Positions 24,769 to 33,236 of a stretch of DNA of 64,000 nt are shown here, one piece after another. Source of the stretch: Sphingomonas pokkalii. GTDB taxonomy: Bacteria; Pseudomonadota; Alphaproteobacteria; Sphingomonadales; Sphingomonadaceae. A model generated the notes under the pieces. It did not search any database and was not told the origin of the DNA. It was given only the letters and a program-made list of their open reading frames with translations. The DNA lies in assembly GCF_003096275.1 (NCBI RefSeq), contig NZ_QENQ01000001.1, positions 3,494,009-3,558,008 of the forward strand, written 5' to 3'. The position numbers and the translations under genes were made by a program. Numbering within the stretch: position 1 is the first letter of the stretch; every line of letters begins with the position of its first letter.

Positions 24769-25197
24769 TCACTTCGCCTTGAGCGTTCCCAGATAGGCGA
24801 TAACGTCGGCGCGCGCCTGCGGGTTGGCCATGCCGGCAAAGGCCATCTTGTTGCCCGGCGCGACCTTGGCCGGGCGGGTGAGCCAGGCATCCATCGTCGC
24901 CGCGTCCCAGCGCAGCGCGGCGTTCTTGAGCGCGGGAGAATAGGTATAGCCCGGCTTGCTGGCGGCCTTGGCGCCCATGACGCCCGCCAGATTGGGGCCG
25001 ACCCCATTGGCGCCGCCAGGATTGACAGTGTGGCAGGCGCGGCATTGCAGGAACAGCTTGGCGCCGGTGGCGGCGTTGCCGGCAGGTGCCGCGGGCGCAG
25101 CAGCGACACCGGGGCGTGGCACCACCAGCGCGCCGACTAGGGCGACGGCCGAGAAGGCCAAGGCGAAAAACGGAACCCGTGAACGCATACGCATCAT
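24769..25197 (-). CDS. Class I cytochrome c
   Basis: This 142-residue exported electron carrier begins with a hydrophobic signal or anchor (FFALAFSAVALVGALVV, ending around AAAP). One haem site is visible, CRACH at residues 52-56, and a probable axial Met in GNKMAFAGM. The general pattern (ATGAKLFLQCRACHTVNPGG) is that of the small cytochrome c550/c552 type. The ATG at 25197 has AGGA eight bases upstream. It is a likely electron acceptor for the VAO/PCMH-type flavoprotein at 21041-22651, or for the amine-oxidase-like flavoprotein transcribed divergently next to it. Confidence 0.92.
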   Translation of the reverse strand: MMRMRSRVPFFALAFSAVALVGALVVPRPGVAAAPAAPAGNAATGAKLFLQCRACHTVNPGGANGVGPNLAGVMGAKAASKPGYTYSPALKNAALRWDAATMDAWLTRPAKVAPGNKMAFAGMANPQARADVIAYLGTLKAK

Positions 25198-25395
25198 CCT
25201 GAAAATCCTACGTTCCTGTCGTATTGCGGGAATTGACCCAGACTGAACAGGGGTGTCCATCGCCTAAGCCTGCGGACCTGCACGTCAAAAGGGGCGGGGG
25301 CGATTATCCGACAAGCGAGCAAGGGGCGGCGCCACCTCGACGGCATGACCGCTGCGGTGCACTCTCCAAGATGCAGAAGTTTCAGGGAGGCTGGG
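25198..25395. promoter_or_regulatory. Divergent region: cytochrome c / amine-oxidase-like gene
   Basis: These are 198 bases with no gene. It must carry promoters for both sides. A half-match to the CTATCCG palindrome (TATCCG at 25305-25310) is present but its second arm is poor. GGGAGG precedes the GTG at 25396. Confidence 0.4.
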
Positions 25396-26832
25396 GTGGA
25401 GCTTACGCGTCGGGGATTTAGCATCGGGATGGCCGCCGCTGGCGCAACGCTGGCGATCGGATCGGCCCGCGCGCAGGGCAAGGCGGAGAAGCGCATCGAC
25501 ACGATCGTGCTCGGCGCCGGCGTCTCCGGCCTGAACACCGCCGCGCTGCTGGAGAAGGAAGGCCAGAAGGTGCTGGTGCTGGAAGGGCGCCAGCGCGTCG
25601 GGGGGCGGGTGTTCACCCTGCTCGACCAGCCCGGCTATCCCGAGATGGGCTTCAATTCGATGGGCGAGGGCTATGGCCGCGGGCTGGATGCCGCGCAGCG
25701 TGCCGGGGTGGAGATGGTCGACATCACGCCGCGCTTCTATGGTGGCCCCCCGCAGGAGCTTTGGCTGAACGGCAAAAGGTTGACGCGGGAGGAATGGGCG
25801 CGATCGCCGGCCAATCCCTTCCCGGATGCGCTGAAGGCCAGCCTGCCCGGTGAGGTGGTGGGCAAGCTGGTCGCGCAGCATAACCGGCTGGCGGACTTCA
25901 GCACCTGGAACGATCCCGCAAACACGGCGCTCGATATTTCGCTCCACGCCTTTTTGAAGGCGCAGGGGCTGAGCGATGCGGCCATCCGGCTGGCGAACGA
26001 CGTGTCGCCCTATTACGGGATGAACGCGTTCGAAATGTCGCAGCTGATGATGGAGTTCAACGATGGCTTCATCAAGACGCAGATGGCCGCGGGCAAGCGA
26101 TCGCTGGCGGTGAAGGGCGGCAATATTCACCTGCCGCTGGGCATGGCGAAGCTGATCAAGGGCGATATCCTGCTGGGCAAGGAAGTCGTGGCGATTGACG
26201 TCCAGCCCGGTGGCGTCGAGGTCCGCTGCGCCGACGGCTCGGTGTACCGTGCGGGCCGAGCGGTGTGCTCGCTGCCCTTCTCCACGCTGCGCAATATCGC
26301 GGTAACGCCGGGCTTCACCGGCGCACAGGCGCAGGCGGTGCAGACGCTGGGCTATAACGGGCTGACCATCGCCTTCCTCACGGTGAGCGAGCCGTTCTGG
26401 CTAAATGATGGCCTCTCGCCCTCGATGTTCACCAACGATCAGCTGGGCGTGGTGTTGCCGCAGCGGTTCGGCGCCGATCCCGGCCAGGTCAGCGGGTTGA
26501 CGGTGCAGGCGCGCGGCAATCTGGCGCAGCTGTGGGACAGCATGGGCAAGGAAGCAGCGTTGCAGAATGTGGTCGCGCGGCTGGAGGCGCTGCGCCCAGC
26601 CGCCAAGGGCAAGGTGAAGGGGGCGGCAATGTTCAGCTGGTCGCAGGAACGGTTCACGCTGGGGCAGATCGCCTATTTCAAGCCGGGCCAGGTGACGGCG
26701 TTCGCCAAGGCGATGGCGGCGCCTATGGGACGGCTGCATTTCTGCGGCGAGCATACGGCGGAAGGCGCGCGGGGGCTGGAAGGCGCGCTGGAATCGTCCG
26801 AGCGCGTCGCCATCGAGGTGCTGACCGCATGA
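25396..26832 (+). CDS. Flavin amine-oxidase-like protein, Tat-exported
   Basis: This is a 478-residue FAD flavoprotein. The start is a GTG with GGGAGG five bases upstream. A twin-arginine signal (TRRGFSIGMAAAGATLAIGSARA) is followed by the dinucleotide-binding motif VLGAGVSGLNTAALLEKEG and then the GRQRVGGRV motif typical of the monoamine oxidase/L-amino-acid oxidase family. The C-terminal FAD motif is FCGEHTAEGARGLEGALESSERVA. It would oxidise a C-N or C-C bond of a substrate in the periplasm. It heads a three-gene coupled operon with two exported hydrolases, so oxidation followed by hydrolysis is plausible. Substrate unknown. Confidence 0.87.
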   Translation: MELTRRGFSIGMAAAGATLAIGSARAQGKAEKRIDTIVLGAGVSGLNTAALLEKEGQKVLVLEGRQRVGGRVFTLLDQPGYPEMGFNSMGEGYGRGLDAAQRAGVEMVDITPRFYGGPPQELWLNGKRLTREEWARSPANPFPDALKASLPGEVVGKLVAQHNRLADFSTWNDPANTALDISLHAFLKAQGLSDAAIRLANDVSPYYGMNAFEMSQLMMEFNDGFIKTQMAAGKRSLAVKGGNIHLPLGMAKLIKGDILLGKEVVAIDVQPGGVEVRCADGSVYRAGRAVCSLPFSTLRNIAVTPGFTGAQAQAVQTLGYNGLTIAFLTVSEPFWLNDGLSPSMFTNDQLGVVLPQRFGADPGQVSGLTVQARGNLAQLWDSMGKEAALQNVVARLEALRPAAKGKVKGAAMFSWSQERFTLGQIAYFKPGQVTAFAKAMAAPMGRLHFCGEHTAEGARGLEGALESSERVAIEVLTA

Positions 26833-27896
26833 TCCGCACGATCACCGCCGCAGCGCTGCTGGGCTGGAGCACGCCGGTGCTGGCGCAGGCCTTCGACCCC
26901 GCCGCCGCCCCCCCCGCGCCCGATTATGCCAAGGCCGAGAGCTGGGCCGCGCGGCCGGGGCGCGAGGGTGTTGCCGCGACCGTGCCGCAGGGCGCGTCGG
27001 GGCTGGCAAAGGCACCGATGGTGGATGTGTTCTATGTCCACCCTACGACGTTTAGCAGCGCCACGGCGTGGAATCAGGATCTGAGCGACGCCGAGACCAA
27101 TGGCTGGACCGACGGCAGCGTGATCGCGCGCCAGGCGGCGATCTTCAACGGATGCTGCCGGGTGTTCGCACCGCGATACCGCCAGGCGGCCGGCCGCGCG
27201 GTGTTCCAGCTCGACGGTGCAGGGCGGCCGGCCTTCGATCTCGCCTATTCGGATGTGGAGCGCGCGTTCGATGCGTATCTGAAGCGCGACAATCACGGCC
27301 GCCCCTTCATCCTGGTCGGCCATAGCCAGGGGGCCTGGCATATCGCCCAGCTGTTGGAGCGGCGCATCGACGGCACGCCGCTCGCGAAGCACATGGTCGC
27401 GGCCTATGTCGTGGGGATCAACCTGCTCGAAGGCGATTTCGGCACGCGCTACAAGACGCTGCAGCCGTGCGACAGACCTGCGCAGACCGGCTGCGTGATC
27501 GGGTGGAACACCGTCCTGCCGGAATTGGCGCGGGCACCCGCAGCCGCGATGATGTCGAAGAACTTCGTCGCAAAATATGGCTATATTCCAGGCAAGCGTG
27601 CGCTGTGCATCAATCCGCTGACCTTCGATCGTGCGCGCCCGGCAGCGGGCCGCGCGGCGAGCAAGGGCGCGGTGCCGGGCGAGCCGGGTGCCGGGCCGGT
27701 GCTGCCGCTGCGGGGAGGGCTGGTCGCGGCCCGCTGTGAGGCGGATGGCTATCTGGTGGCCGAACCCGATCCCCAACTGGACCTGAAACCGTTGCCGGGA
27801 GGCAGCATGCATTTCCATGACATGGGCCTGTTTTACGCCGATATCCGCGCGAATGCCGCGGAGCGGGTTGCCGCCTTCGGCCAGGTGCGCAAGTGA
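26829..27896 (+). CDS. Exported alpha/beta hydrolase of the DUF3089 type
   Basis: This 355-residue protein has a signal peptide (TITAAALLGWSTPVLAQA). The mature protein shows VDVFYVHPTTF, a cysteine pair in NGCCRVFAPRYRQ and the nucleophile motif LVGHSQGAWHIAQLL, features I associate with DUF3089 lipase-like hydrolases. A late MHFHDMGLFYADI supplies a candidate catalytic His. The ATG overlaps the stop of the amine-oxidase-like gene. It is likely a periplasmic esterase, lactonase or amidase. Confidence 0.8.
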   Translation: MIRTITAAALLGWSTPVLAQAFDPAAAPPAPDYAKAESWAARPGREGVAATVPQGASGLAKAPMVDVFYVHPTTFSSATAWNQDLSDAETNGWTDGSVIARQAAIFNGCCRVFAPRYRQAAGRAVFQLDGAGRPAFDLAYSDVERAFDAYLKRDNHGRPFILVGHSQGAWHIAQLLERRIDGTPLAKHMVAAYVVGINLLEGDFGTRYKTLQPCDRPAQTGCVIGWNTVLPELARAPAAAMMSKNFVAKYGYIPGKRALCINPLTFDRARPAAGRAASKGAVPGEPGAGPVLPLRGGLVAARCEADGYLVAEPDPQLDLKPLPGGSMHFHDMGLFYADIRANAAERVAAFGQVRK

Positions 27897-28939
27897 GCGC
27901 ACCCCTGGCTGCCGTTGCGGCGGCGATGCTATTGGCTGCGCCTTCCGTTCGCGCGCAAAGCGCCGAGACGGTTGCGGCGAGCGTGCCGATCCAGGAACGC
28001 GGCAAGCCGGCGCCGCCCTCCGATCTGCCGGCAGACACGCCGATGCTGGGCGGCACGGTGCTCCACAGCGAGCGGATCTTCGCCCGGCCGACGGGCTATC
28101 GGCCGCTGCGCATGGACATTTTCCGTCCTGTCAAACCGGCGGCGGCGAAGCGTCCGCTGCTGGTCTGGGTGCATGGCGGCGCATGGGTGGAAGGAGCGCC
28201 GCAGGGCGCCTCGGGCTATGCCGACTGGCCCGGCGTGCTCGCCCGGATGGCGGCGCGCGGCTATGTCGTAGCGGCGGTAAGCTATCGGTTGGCCAAAGAG
28301 GCGGCATTGCCGGCGGCGATCCGGGACGTGAAGGCCGGGATCAGCTGGCTGCGCGCGCACGATGCGGCATTTGGAATCGAGGCGACGAAGGTCGGTATCT
28401 GGGGTGAATCCGCAGGCGGCCATCTGATCGGCCTGGCCGCGACGACATGCGGTGTGGCCGAATTCGAACCGGTGGACGAAACGCGCCGCCGGGCTGGCGG
28501 CACCCCGCCGCCGCCATCGCCCTCCAACTGCGTGCAGGCGGCGGTTGGCTGGTTCGGCATTTACGACTTCAACTTTGAAGGGCCGATCAAAATTCCGCCC
28601 CAGCCGCCCGAGGATCCGACGCGGCTGTTCCTGGGCTGCACGGTCGCGCAATGTACCCCGGCGCAGCGGGCATGGGCATCGCCGGTCATCTATGTCGACG
28701 CATCGGACGCACCGATGCTGCTGATCCATGGCGACGCCGACATGGCGGTGCCCTATCAGCAGAGCGAGGTCATGGCAGCCAAGCTGAAGGCGGCCGGGGT
28801 GCCGGTGGAGACGCTGATCCTGCCGGGTGCCAATCACGGCTGGTTCGCCACGACCTCGGAAGCCACCGCCGCGGCGCACCGCAAGGCACTGGCCGCGACG
28901 ATCGACTATTTCGACCGGAAGCTTGGCCCGCAACCTTGA
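27893..28939 (+). CDS. Exported carboxylesterase-like alpha/beta hydrolase
   Basis: This is a 348-residue hydrolase of the BD-FAE/hormone-sensitive-lipase-like type. The start is a GTG overlapping the previous stop (GTGA), and the signal peptide ends near SVRAQS. The oxyanion motif WVHGGAWVEG, nucleophile elbow IWGESAGGHLIG, catalytic Asp region LLIHGDADMAVPY and His in PGANHGWFA are all visible in the right order. It forms the third gene of the exported oxidase/hydrolase operon. It converges with the small gene at 28946, six bases away. Confidence 0.87.
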   Translation: MSAPLAAVAAAMLLAAPSVRAQSAETVAASVPIQERGKPAPPSDLPADTPMLGGTVLHSERIFARPTGYRPLRMDIFRPVKPAAAKRPLLVWVHGGAWVEGAPQGASGYADWPGVLARMAARGYVVAAVSYRLAKEAALPAAIRDVKAGISWLRAHDAAFGIEATKVGIWGESAGGHLIGLAATTCGVAEFEPVDETRRRAGGTPPPPSPSNCVQAAVGWFGIYDFNFEGPIKIPPQPPEDPTRLFLGCTVAQCTPAQRAWASPVIYVDASDAPMLLIHGDADMAVPYQQSEVMAAKLKAAGVPVETLILPGANHGWFATTSEATAAAHRKALAATIDYFDRKLGPQP

Positions 28940-28945
28940 GGCGGG

Positions 28946-29302
28946 TCAGCTGTCGCGCAGGTCGGCGCTGACATCGGCGAGCGGCTTTTCCGCCGCCTGC
29001 ATCGATTCCATGTCCTGCTGCATTCCGCGCAGGATGCGGCCGACATATTCCTTGGTCATCACGCCGCGCGCATGGGCGGCATCGGCATCGGGCGCGTAGG
29101 TTTCGATGTCCTCGCGGCAGATCGTGCCCTTTGCCTCCAGCAGCCGCTCGACCGTATCGAGCCGTTCCTTGAGCACCGATACCTCGCCGGCCACCGCCAG
29201 CAGGATCGACAGCATCCGTTCGGCGATGGGATCGCCCAGAAAGTCGGGGCGCTTGCCCTTGGCGCGGGTGCCGGCGCGGGCGATCCAGTCGATCTCGGTC
29301 AT
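28946..29302 (-). CDS. Small hypothetical protein coupled to a methyltransferase
   Basis: This is a 118-residue acidic, mostly helical protein (IAERMLSILLAVAGEVSVLKERLDTVERLLEAKG suggests a heptad-like helix at about 30-63). No known domain is recognised. The ATG at 29302 overlaps the stop of the methyltransferase gene (ATGA), which fixes the start and implies joint translation. It may be an accessory subunit of that methyltransferase, but nothing in the sequence proves this. Confidence 0.7.
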   Translation of the reverse strand: MTEIDWIARAGTRAKGKRPDFLGDPIAERMLSILLAVAGEVSVLKERLDTVERLLEAKGTICREDIETYAPDADAAHARGVMTKEYVGRILRGMQQDMESMQAAEKPLADVSADLRDS

Positions 29303-30501
29303 TCTGCGGGTTTCCATGCGCCATAGGCGTTCCACCTGGCGGTGCGGCCATAATCCTCTTCGTCCGGCGCGGGCGCGTCGGGGAAGATGCTGCGATCCGC
29401 CACGGCGCGCACGCCGGTGACGAACTGGCAGTCGCGGGGCAGGCCCGCCTCCGCCATGATGCCCTTCAGATCGAGCGCATGCATCGCCGACCAGAATGGC
29501 TCGTTGTTGTTGAACGCATCCCAGTCGCGCAGGAACTGCTCAAACACCGGCATGTCGTCGCTATATTGCGGCTGCTCCAGATGGAACATCAGCCCGCCGG
29601 GGGCGAGCACGCGGACGCCTTCGCGGATGATCGCGGGAAGCGATTTGCCGGAGAGTTCGTGCAGGTACATCGTCGTCTGCACCCAATCGAAATGGCCGTC
29701 CGGGAACGCCTCCATATGCTCCGCATCCATCTGGACGAAGCGGAGGTTGCGGACGCCCAGCGCCTGCGCGCGGGCATGGCCGTAGCGCAGCACCGGCGCG
29801 GCGGTGTCGATCGCGACCACCTCCGCTTCCGGGAACGCCTGCGCGAGCGGCACGATATTGTGGCCGATGGTGGCGCCCAGATCGAGGATGCGGCGCGGGC
29901 TCCAGCCGGGCCGCTCGCGGCGGATCCATTCGACCAGCGCCTGCCCCCCGCCATCGTTGAGCGCCCCTAGCTGGCCGCCGGTCGTCGCGAACAGGCCGCT
30001 GTCGTAATTGGCGCCGGCCGAAACGTCGCCGGGACGTTCCTCGCCATGATAGCTGCCGGGCATGCAGTGGATGTCGACCGCGGCCTGATAGCGGGGCACG
30101 GCCACCTTGGGATTCAGCGTCAGCGTGTCGCGCCCGGCGTTGAACTCGCGCGCCAGCGCATCCAGCGCGTCGAGCTGGCGCAGCACGATCGAGCGTCCGT
30201 TCTGCTGACGCATCTCCATCGCATTGCGGCGGCAGGCGGACCACAGCCGGTGCCAGGGGTCGCGGTTCATCGCGTGGCGCACTTCGAACCGGTCCTGCGG
30301 ATTGCGGCCATGTTCGGCACGGAAGGCAGGTAGCACGCGGGTTTCATAGGCCAGCTTGTTGCCGGCGCCGAGCGTGCCCGCCATGTGCTTGTTGAAGTTC
30401 GCCAGGAAATTGTAGCGCGCCGCCTCGTCATGGGCGGGCTTGGGGAACATCGCGTGCTGGGTGACGGCGGTATAGGGCGGAGGAACGTCTTGCTTCATCA
30501 T
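29299..30501 (-). CDS. SAM-dependent class I methyltransferase
   Basis: This is a 400-residue protein with an unusually long N-terminal region (about 200 residues, no recognised domain) before the methyltransferase fold. Motif I reads RILDLGATIGHNIVPLA, followed by AEVVAIDTAAPVLRYGHARA, a FDWVQTTMYLHELS block and RVLAPGGLMFHLEQPQ. It may O- or C-methylate, or demethylate with another acceptor. It is coupled at both ends: its start overlaps the MFS transporter stop and its stop overlaps the small gene. Substrate unknown. Confidence 0.82.
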   Translation of the reverse strand: MMKQDVPPPYTAVTQHAMFPKPAHDEAARYNFLANFNKHMAGTLGAGNKLAYETRVLPAFRAEHGRNPQDRFEVRHAMNRDPWHRLWSACRRNAMEMRQQNGRSIVLRQLDALDALAREFNAGRDTLTLNPKVAVPRYQAAVDIHCMPGSYHGEERPGDVSAGANYDSGLFATTGGQLGALNDGGGQALVEWIRRERPGWSPRRILDLGATIGHNIVPLAQAFPEAEVVAIDTAAPVLRYGHARAQALGVRNLRFVQMDAEHMEAFPDGHFDWVQTTMYLHELSGKSLPAIIREGVRVLAPGGLMFHLEQPQYSDDMPVFEQFLRDWDAFNNNEPFWSAMHALDLKGIMAEAGLPRDCQFVTGVRAVADRSIFPDAPAPDEEDYGRTARWNAYGAWKPAE

Positions 30502-31739
30502 GATACCCCTTGCTCGGCGCTGCGCGGATAGCGGCCGAGGGTGAGCAGCAGGGCGCCGCCGGTCGCGAACAGCAGCATCGCCGCCATCAGCATCGCATCA
30601 TAGCGGCCGGTCGCATCGCGCACGGCGCCGTAGAGGATGGGCGAAATCGCGGAGCCCACGCCGAACGGCATGTAGAGCATGCCGTAGATCCGGCCGAAAT
30701 GCGCCATGCCGAAATATTTGGCGGCGAGGAACGCGATCACGTCCGCCTCCGTCCCCGCCGCGACGCCGAGCAGGTAGCCGGCCAGCATCAGCCAAGTCAG
30801 CGACGTGCCGGTGCCCATCAGCAGCAGGCATGCGAAGGCAGGCAGCAACAGCGCCGGAAAGGCGACGCCGGGCGCCCAGAGTCGATCGAACAGGAAGCCG
30901 ACGATCAGCCTGCCCGACAGGATGCCGATCGCAACCAGCCCCATCACGCCCGCCGCCACCTTGGGCGTGACGCCGTGCATCGCGACGATCTGCACCATGT
31001 GGATGTGCGCGCCGCCATAGGCGAAGGCGATGAGCAGGATCGAGGTGATCAGCACCCAGAAACGGTAGCTGCGCACGGCCTGTCCCAGGGTGAGGCCCCA
31101 TAGGGCGCCCGACGCATCGGTCACGCCGGGCGGCCGCTCCTCGGGGCGGGGTTCGCGGAACCAGAGCAGCGCGACCGGCAGCGCGACGAGCAGGGGCAGC
31201 ACCGCCAGCGCCGGGAACCCCGCCCGCCAGCCGCCCGCCTCGATCGCACGCTGGGCGATCTGGGGGACGATCAGCGCGGACAGGCTAGTCCCCATCAGCA
31301 TGATCGCCAGCGCCAGGCCACGGCGGCGATCGAACCACATGCTGATCGCCCGGCTCCAGGTGACCGGGCTGGACCCGATTGCGATCAGCCCCAATGCCGC
31401 CCAGCAGGCGATATAGCCCGCTGGGTTGGCTGGCAGGAAATAGAAGGCGCCGAACCCGATCCCGAAGGCGGCGAGCGACCAGAGGGCGACCCGCCGCACC
31501 CCGATGTGATCGGCCGCGGCACCGAACAGCGGCGCCATCAGCGCGCCGATGACGCCGAGCACCGTCACGCCCGCGCTGATCAGCGCGAAGCTCCAGCCCA
31601 GATCGGCGTGGATCGGCCCGATCATCAGCGGCAGCACGTTGAACGGGAGGGGCGAGGCGCCGCAGGTGACACCGAGCAGTGCCGCGACCAGCGGCTTGCC
31701 GCCGGGGCGAAATTCCGAACGTGGCGCGCGTGCGTGCAT
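30498..31739 (-). CDS. MFS transporter
   Basis: This is a 413-residue inner-membrane transporter with about 12 hydrophobic segments in two halves. The MFS loop motif between helices 2 and 3 is recognisable (GAAADHIGVRRVAL), and a second half begins near SYRFWVLITSILL. It resembles the monocarboxylate/oxalate-formate antiporter-like group. The ATG at 31739 with GGGGAA upstream is preferred to a GTG eight codons earlier. It is divergent from the 14-gene operon, with which it shares a 164-base control region, so it probably imports that operon's substrate. Confidence 0.9.
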   Translation of the reverse strand: MHARAPRSEFRPGGKPLVAALLGVTCGASPLPFNVLPLMIGPIHADLGWSFALISAGVTVLGVIGALMAPLFGAAADHIGVRRVALWSLAAFGIGFGAFYFLPANPAGYIACWAALGLIAIGSSPVTWSRAISMWFDRRRGLALAIMLMGTSLSALIVPQIAQRAIEAGGWRAGFPALAVLPLLVALPVALLWFREPRPEERPPGVTDASGALWGLTLGQAVRSYRFWVLITSILLIAFAYGGAHIHMVQIVAMHGVTPKVAAGVMGLVAIGILSGRLIVGFLFDRLWAPGVAFPALLLPAFACLLLMGTGTSLTWLMLAGYLLGVAAGTEADVIAFLAAKYFGMAHFGRIYGMLYMPFGVGSAISPILYGAVRDATGRYDAMLMAAMLLFATGGALLLTLGRYPRSAEQGVS

Positions 31740-31903
31740 GGTTTCCCCTATCGATTGGGCCACAGGCTATGCCGCGGGGGCCGGCGCGCCAGCCTGCATT
31801 CGATTTTGTCCGGCAGGCGGCGATCCCGCGATCTCCGCATGGACCGCCCGCCGCCGCTGCCCGCACAAACCCGCTCTGCAATAGCGAGGAAGTTCTGAAA
31901 CCC

Positions 31904-32734
31904 GTGTCCGTCGAACGCCTGATGACCCTGTTGTTCGTGCCCGGCGGGCGGTCCGACCGCTTCGCCAAGGCATTGGCGAGCGGGGCGGACGCGGTGTGCG
32001 TCGATCTGGAAGATGCCGTGCCGCCGGCCGACAAGGCAGCGGCCCGCGCTGCCGCGATCGCCGCACTCTCCGATCCCGCCACGCCCGGTCTGTCGCTGCG
32101 CATCAATGGCGTGACGACGCGGGCGGGGCTGGAGGATCTGGTGGCGCTGGGCGATGCCTGCACGCTGCCCGCGCTGCTGCTGGTGCCCAAGGTGGAGAGC
32201 GCCGAGGCGATAGACGTGGTGCGGGGGGCGCTGGGCGATGCCTGCCCGCCGATCGTGCCGCTGATCGAAACGCCGAAGGGGCTGCGCCGCGCACACGCCA
32301 TCGCTGGCGTGCCCGGTGTGGCGGCGGCGATGTTTGGCGGCGGCGATCTGGCCGGCGAGCTGGGGGTGGCGCTGGCGTGGGAGCCTTTGCTCACCGCGCG
32401 CTGCCAGTTCCTGCTCGCCTGTGCCGAAGCCGGGGTGCCGGCGATCGATGTGCCGTTCGTCCATCTCGATGACGCTGCCGGCCTTGCCGAGGAAACCCGC
32501 CGCGCCCGCGTGCTGGGCTTCGCGGCAAAGGCAGCGATCCATCCGGCGCAGGTCGCGACGATCCGCGCCGGCTTGGCCCCAACACCCCAAGAAATTGCGG
32601 GCGCGCAGGCGGCGGCGGCGGCGTTTGCCGCGGCCGGCGGCGCGGCCGTTCGCCACGAGGGACGCATGCTCGAGGCTCCGATCATGCGCCGGTATTTGCG
32701 AATCCTGAGCCAAGCGGAGCAAACACATGCGTGA
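31904..32734 (+). CDS. CitE/HpcH-type acyl-CoA lyase (citramalyl-CoA or malyl-CoA lyase-like)
   Basis: This is a 276-residue lyase of the HpcH/HpaI aldolase (CitE) family, which cleaves beta-hydroxyacyl-CoAs such as citramalyl- or malyl-CoA into acetyl-CoA (or propionyl-CoA) plus an oxo acid. Motifs are LFVPGGRSDRFAKAL, CVDLEDAVPPADK, SLRINGVTT with the catalytic Arg, and PLIETPKGL with the metal-binding Glu; the later segment AAIHPAQV is also family-typical. The start is probably GTG 31904 (AGGA 13 bases upstream); ATG 31922 is the alternative. The overlap of its stop with the MaoC gene suggests that hydration and cleavage are paired. Confidence 0.86.
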   Translation: MSVERLMTLLFVPGGRSDRFAKALASGADAVCVDLEDAVPPADKAAARAAAIAALSDPATPGLSLRINGVTTRAGLEDLVALGDACTLPALLLVPKVESAEAIDVVRGALGDACPPIVPLIETPKGLRRAHAIAGVPGVAAAMFGGGDLAGELGVALAWEPLLTARCQFLLACAEAGVPAIDVPFVHLDDAAGLAEETRRARVLGFAAKAAIHPAQVATIRAGLAPTPQEIAGAQAAAAAFAAAGGAAVRHEGRMLEAPIMRRYLRILSQAEQTHA

Positions 32735-33236
32735 CGGCGTGATCGAAGTCGCCCCCGGGCGGTTTCGGGAAACTTTCGGCCGATCCTATGAGGATTTCGT
32801 CCCCGGCCATATCTATGAACATCGCCCGGGTCGGACGATCACCGATACCGACAATGTGTGGTTCACGCTGCTGACGATGAACACGCATCCGGCGCATTTC
32901 GATTATGAATTCGCCAAGAAGACCGAGTTCGGCAAGCCTTTGGTCTGTTCGCCGTTCACCGTCGCGCTGATGGTGGGGATGAGCGTTTCCGACGTCAGCC
33001 AGAAGGCGGTGGCCAATCTGGGCTGGGACAATATTCGCCTGACCAACCCGGTATTCTGCGGCGACACGCTCTATGCCGAAAGCGAAGTGCTGGAAAAGCG
33101 CGAGTCTTCTTCGCGGCCCGAACAGGGGATCGTGACCGTGCGGACGACCGGCAAGAACCAGCGCGGCGAAGTGGTGTGCACCTTCAACCGCACCATGCTG
33201 ATCTGGAAGCGCGGCTTTGGTCCGGTGAACGACTGA
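32727..33236 (+). CDS. MaoC-like hydratase (mesaconyl-/itaconyl-CoA hydratase type)
   Basis: This is a 169-residue hot-dog-fold hydratase. The signature TDTDNVWFTLLTMNTHPAHFDYEFAKK contains the catalytic Asp and His of (R)-hydratase 2-like enzymes, followed by FGKPLVCSPFTVALMVGM. Close relatives act on mesaconyl-CoA or itaconyl-CoA and sit beside CitE-like lyases, as here. It overlaps the lyase gene by eight bases and the acyl-CoA dehydrogenase gene by one base (TGATG). Predicted step: hydration of a branched unsaturated dicarboxylyl-CoA to the beta-hydroxyacyl-CoA split by the lyase. Confidence 0.86.
   Translation: MRDGVIEVAPGRFRETFGRSYEDFVPGHIYEHRPGRTITDTDNVWFTLLTMNTHPAHFDYEFAKKTEFGKPLVCSPFTVALMVGMSVSDVSQKAVANLGWDNIRLTNPVFCGDTLYAESEVLEKRESSSRPEQGIVTVRTTGKNQRGEVVCTFNRTMLIWKRGFGPVND

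Noticed and set aside
31679..31903. Longer N-terminus for the CitE-like lyase
   Set aside because: The frame is open back to 31679, but this part covers the divergent promoter and the MFS start and lacks family similarity.
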